From positions 1 to 14,913 of the forward strand of contig JACQOY010000124.1 in assembly GCA_016207765.1 (NCBI GenBank): DNA of 14,913 bases. The letters are read 5' to 3'. Source of the DNA: Deltaproteobacteria bacterium. GTDB taxonomy: Bacteria; UBA10199; SBBF01. Positions 13,223-14,913 of the stretch are shown piece after piece. The notes under the pieces were generated by a model that was not told where the DNA came from, did not search any database, and worked only from the letters and a program-made list of their open reading frames with translations. A program made the translations under genes and the position numbers. How positions within the stretch are numbered: position 1 is the stretch's first letter; each line of letters begins with the position of its first letter.

Positions 13223-13300
13223 ATGACATTACCCGGCACATGCTCCACCGATGTGCCGCTTACCGTTTACGAATCCGATGACATCCCCCCGCTTCCGTGA
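13223..13300 (+). CDS. Small ORF 1 (25 aa) ending TVYESDDIPPLP
   Basis: ATG 13223 to TGA 13298-13300. The last 19 residues match small ORF 2 at 14593-14688 with changes S/P, V/L and V/I and no indel, and both frames stop at the same place. No SD precedes it. It may be a real microprotein, a relic of the C-terminus of a lost gene, or a non-coding repeat that happens to stay open. It lies between the convergent HExxH and ATPase genes. No function is suggested. Confidence 0.3.
   Translation: MTLPGTCSTDVPLTVYESDDIPPLP
13234..13258. other. Hairpin between convergent genes
   Basis: CGGCACAT (13234-13241) and ATGTGCCG (13251-13258) form a perfect 8-bp stem with a nine-base loop. There is no T-run on either side, so it is not a classical intrinsic terminator, although it lies between two convergent stops. 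Its left arm is absent from the second repeat copy at 14629, so the hairpin is not a conserved part of the repeat. Confidence 0.4.
13241..13298 (+). repeat. 58-bp direct repeat, left copy
   Basis: It matches 14629-14686 at 53 of 58 bases with no gap. The two copies lie 1388 bp apart and flank the minus-strand ATPase gene completely. Recombination between them would remove the ATPase and its control region. Confidence 0.85.
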
Positions 13301-13323
13301 CTTGCCTGCCATAGAGACTTTCC

Positions 13324-14523
13324 TCAAGGAAGATTTTTCCAGGAAAGAAAAGTCTCCAAATCCATGTCAGCCCCCTTGCCTCCCACGCGCAAGGGACGGG
13401 CTTGGGGGTATCGCTTCAGGAAATGATCCAAGCCCCGTTGATCCTTGTCGCCGTTCGCCTTTACTTCAAAGGCCACAAGGTCGCTCCCCTTTTTCAAGAC
13501 GTAGTCGACCTCCAAATCCCCCTCACGCCAATAAAAGAGTTCAGCCCCCGTTCCCAAGCTTTGATTAAACAGATGAGCCCCTACGCAATTCTCGACAAGT
13601 CGCCCCCATAGTTTCTGGTCTTCCCGTGTGTGTGAAAAATCGCGGAGCATGGCGGCATTGATCAGGGCATTGTTGAGCACAAGCAATTTGGGGGAAGAGG
13701 CCCGTTGTCTGATTTTTTCCCCGGAATATTTGGGGAGGGGAACCACCAGTTGGGCCGCCGCCAAAAGATGCAGATAAGAGGCAATGGTGGTCGTGTTGCC
13801 GGCGTCGTGAAGTTGCCCCACCATTTTGGCATAGGCCACAATTTCCGCCGGATGCGCGCAGGCCAGCTGGAACGCCTGCCGGAACAGGGCCGGTTTATCA
13901 ACAGGCGTGAGAAGCAGAATATCCTTGTTAAGGACGGTTTCGATGAGGGATTCGCGGATATACTGTTGCCAGCGGTCAAGGTTGGCCAGGTTGTTGTCGA
14001 GAAGGTTGGCCCCGCCGGGATATCCCCCAAAAAAAATATATTTTTCAAGATCCCATCCAAAGGCCTGTTTGCATTCCGCGTAAGACCAGTGGGAGAAACG
14101 AATCAGTTCAAACCGGCCGGCCAGGCTTTCCGTAAGGCCCCGCTGGACCATAAGGGCCGACGATCCAAGCAGGACAACTCTTACATTCGTCTTGAAGCGC
14201 CGATCCTCGTCAAAAAATTTTTTAATCGCCTCGGACCAGCGGAGGATTTTTTGAATTTCGTCAATAACGAGAAAGCATCCTTTCTCTTTTTGGGCAATGG
14301 CCCTTGCCCTTTCCCAAAGTTCATGAATCCAATTGACATCAGGAGGGGTCAACTGATCGGCACTTTCATAGAGAGACGGAAAATCCGACCATTTTTTGAG
14401 AAAGGACTGGATAGCCGTTGTTTTTCCCACCTGCCTTGGCCCCATAATCACTTGAACCAGGTTCGGCTCATGGGTGAGACGCGATTTTAAGGAAGATAAC
14501 AATTTCTCACGCTTGTATTCCAT
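13324..14523 (-). CDS. AAA ATPase with DUF4143-type C-terminal domain (399 aa)
   Basis: This is an AAA_14/DUF4143 ATPase, a common family of mobile accessory genes of unsettled function. The Walker A motif is GPRQVGKTT (residues 28-36). Walker B is CFLVIDEIQ with Asp88-Glu89. A sensor-like VVLLGSSALM and a downstream GLTESLAGRFELIRF segment with likely Arg contacts follow. The C-terminal domain ends in a PD-(D/E)xK-like core, with Asp340 in LEVDYVLKKG and Glu353-Val-Lys355 in VAFEVKA. That fold is typical of this family, but nuclease activity is unproven. The length is normal. The start lies just behind a candidate promoter with almost no leader and no SD. The gene is convergent with the HExxH gene (113-base gap) and divergent from small ORF 2 and the next ATPase. 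It looks like an accessory insertion unrelated to secretion. Confidence 0.92.
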   Translation of the reverse strand: MEYKREKLLSSLKSRLTHEPNLVQVIMGPRQVGKTTAIQSFLKKWSDFPSLYESADQLTPPDVNWIHELWERARAIAQKEKGCFLVIDEIQKILRWSEAIKKFFDEDRRFKTNVRVVLLGSSALMVQRGLTESLAGRFELIRFSHWSYAECKQAFGWDLEKYIFFGGYPGGANLLDNNLANLDRWQQYIRESLIETVLNKDILLLTPVDKPALFRQAFQLACAHPAEIVAYAKMVGQLHDAGNTTTIASYLHLLAAAQLVVPLPKYSGEKIRQRASSPKLLVLNNALINAAMLRDFSHTREDQKLWGRLVENCVGAHLFNQSLGTGAELFYWREGDLEVDYVLKKGSDLVAFEVKANGDKDQRGLDHFLKRYPQARPLRVGGKGADMDLETFLSWKNLP

Positions 14524-14535
14524 AGTTATTTCATG

Positions 14536-14564
14536 TATTTAAACGATAATTTTAAATAACTCAA
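14536..14564 (-). promoter_or_regulatory. Candidate promoter of the minus-strand ATPase gene
   Basis: On the minus strand TTGAGT (14564-14559), a 17-base spacer and TAAATA (14541-14536) place the transcript start near 14529, about six bases before the ATG. No SD fits in such a leader, so translation may be near-leaderless. The -35 overlaps the left arm of the palindrome at 14557-14576, which suggests autoregulation. Confidence 0.4.
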
Positions 14565-14591
14565 CTAACTGAGTTAATTTAAAATAACTCA
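14557..14591. promoter_or_regulatory. Palindromic operator-like site with a third half-site
   Basis: TAACTCA (14557-14563) and TGAGTTA (14570-14576) form a perfect dyad with a six-base centre. A third TAACTCA lies at 14585-14591, directly before the ATG of small ORF 2. The cluster fills the 69-base gap between the divergent starts at 14523 and 14593, as expected for an operator serving both sides. Confidence 0.45.
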
Positions 14592-14592
14592 A

Positions 14593-14688
14593 ATGAAAGG
14601 GGAAAATCAAGAAAAAAACCCCAAAACTTGCCCCACCGATCTGCCGCTCACCATTTACGAATCCGATGACATTCCCCCGCTTCCGTAA
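14593..14688 (+). CDS. Small ORF 2 (31 aa) ending TIYESDDIPPLP
   Basis: ATG 14593 to TAA 14686-14688. A lysine-rich start (MKGENQEKNPKT) is followed by the same 19-residue C-terminus as small ORF 1. No SD is seen. It lies divergent to the ATPase gene, with operator half-sites in between, and stops just before the promoter of the next ATPase. The conserved, proline-ended acidic tail is the main reason to list it. A non-coding repeat is a serious alternative. Confidence 0.35.
   Translation: MKGENQEKNPKTCPTDLPLTIYESDDIPPLP
14629..14686 (+). repeat. 58-bp direct repeat, right copy
   Basis: Partner of 13241-13298, in the same orientation, with five substitutions and no indel. In the plus-strand frame the five changes are three first-position (S/P, V/L, V/I) and two silent third-position changes. 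The repeat ends exactly at the stop codons of the two small open frames. Confidence 0.85.
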
Positions 14689-14697
14689 AATTAAATA

Positions 14698-14727
14698 TTG
14701 ACATGTGGTTATTTTACGCGGTATTTT
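14698..14727 (+). promoter_or_regulatory. Near-consensus promoter giving a probably leaderless ATPase transcript
   Basis: TTGACA (14698-14703), an 18-base spacer and TATTTT (14722-14727) predict transcription from 14734-14735, which is the A of the ATG at 14735. No SD precedes that ATG, which fits leaderless translation. Confidence 0.6.
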
Positions 14728-14734
14728 AACCACT

Positions 14735-14913
14735 ATGTATATCCCAAGGGGATTGACCAAAATCCTCGAGTCCGGCAAAAAAAGTTTTCTTCTCCTGGGC
14801 CCCCGACAGACAGGCAAATCAACCCTTATCAGCCGGCTCAAACCCGATCTCACCGTCAATCTGGCCGACGAAACGACCTATCTGGAATTTGCCAGAAATC
14901 CATCCGAACTCAA
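14735..14913 (+). CDS. AAA/DUF4143-type ATPase, 3' truncated by the window end
   Basis: The frame opens at ATG 14735 and remains open for 59 complete codons to the end of the window. After the family-like start MYIPRGLTKILESG comes the Walker A motif LLLGPRQTGKST. An ADETTYLEFARNPSEL-like segment follows, typical of the AAA_14 subfamily that carries DUF4143. It belongs to a different subgroup from the minus-strand ATPase nearby, because its N-terminus is much shorter before the P-loop, so it is not a simple duplicate. It is probably transcribed as a leaderless mRNA from the promoter directly upstream. Walker B and the C-terminal domain lie outside the window. Confidence 0.85.
   Translation, partial: MYIPRGLTKILESGKKSFLLLGPRQTGKSTLISRLKPDLTVNLADETTYLEFARNPSEL

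Noticed and set aside
13705..14490. Long plus-strand open frame (261 codons) opposite the ATPase gene
   Set aside because: The minus strand here encodes clear Walker A, Walker B and EVK motifs in the right order and spacing; the plus frame shows no domain and is a shadow.
14539..14859. Minus-strand open frame of 106 codons over the right repeat and the second ATPase start
   Set aside because: It overlaps a near-consensus plus-strand promoter and the P-loop coding sequence. In this frame the repeat changes are less conservative (D/N, K/E, H/Q).
1..14913. tRNA or rRNA genes, CRISPR arrays, transposases and phage attachment sites
   Set aside because: None could be seen. The only direct repeats of note are the 384-bp module and the 58-bp pair, neither of which has CRISPR-like spacing.

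Overview
The window begins inside the gene for a type III secretion export-switch protein (SctU, the YscU/EscU/HrcU family). It continues through about 12 kb of same-strand genes that I mostly cannot assign to known families. It ends in a small accessory region with two DUF4143-type AAA ATPase genes. Base composition is mixed, mostly near 50% G+C with GC-rich and AT-rich patches. SctU together with very large orphan proteins suggests a Gram-negative bacterium of the broad 'deltaproteobacterial' kind, but the sequence alone does not fix the taxon. I see no tRNA, rRNA, CRISPR array or insertion-sequence transposase.

Layout: (1) 1-1089, sctU missing its first few codons. (2) 1087-1171, a compact structured spacer. 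One strand segment can pair either with the end of sctU or with a downstream copy followed by eight T's, which is the geometry of a transcription attenuator. (3) 1193-4582, a soluble 1129-residue orphan with weak EF-hand-like and HEAT-like stretches. (4) 4583-4799, a spacer with candidate promoter and hairpin elements. (5) 4800-7997 and 8019-10781, tandem paralogs of 1065 and 920 residues. Their first 128 codons are almost identical in DNA while the rest is strongly diverged. (6) 10883-11737 and 11744-13210, a closely linked pair of lower G+C: a 284-residue orphan and a 488-residue protein with an HExxH zinc-protease signature. (7) 13211-14913, a minus-strand AAA/DUF4143 ATPase flanked by direct 58-bp repeats. 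Each repeat forms the 3' end of a tiny open frame. It is followed by the start of a second ATPase on the plus strand with a near-consensus promoter placed for a leaderless transcript.

Working model (inference): the sctU-linked genes encode substrates or accessory proteins of the secretion system. The shared N-terminal module of the two giants, itself a four-fold helical repeat, would be a common export or chaperone-docking unit joined to diverging bodies. The HExxH protein and its small partner would be an effector pair acquired from a lower-G+C source. The ATPase region looks like an unrelated accessory insertion. The best candidates for something undescribed are the module-sharing giant paralogs, the attenuator-like element after sctU, and the twin small-ORF repeats around the ATPase.
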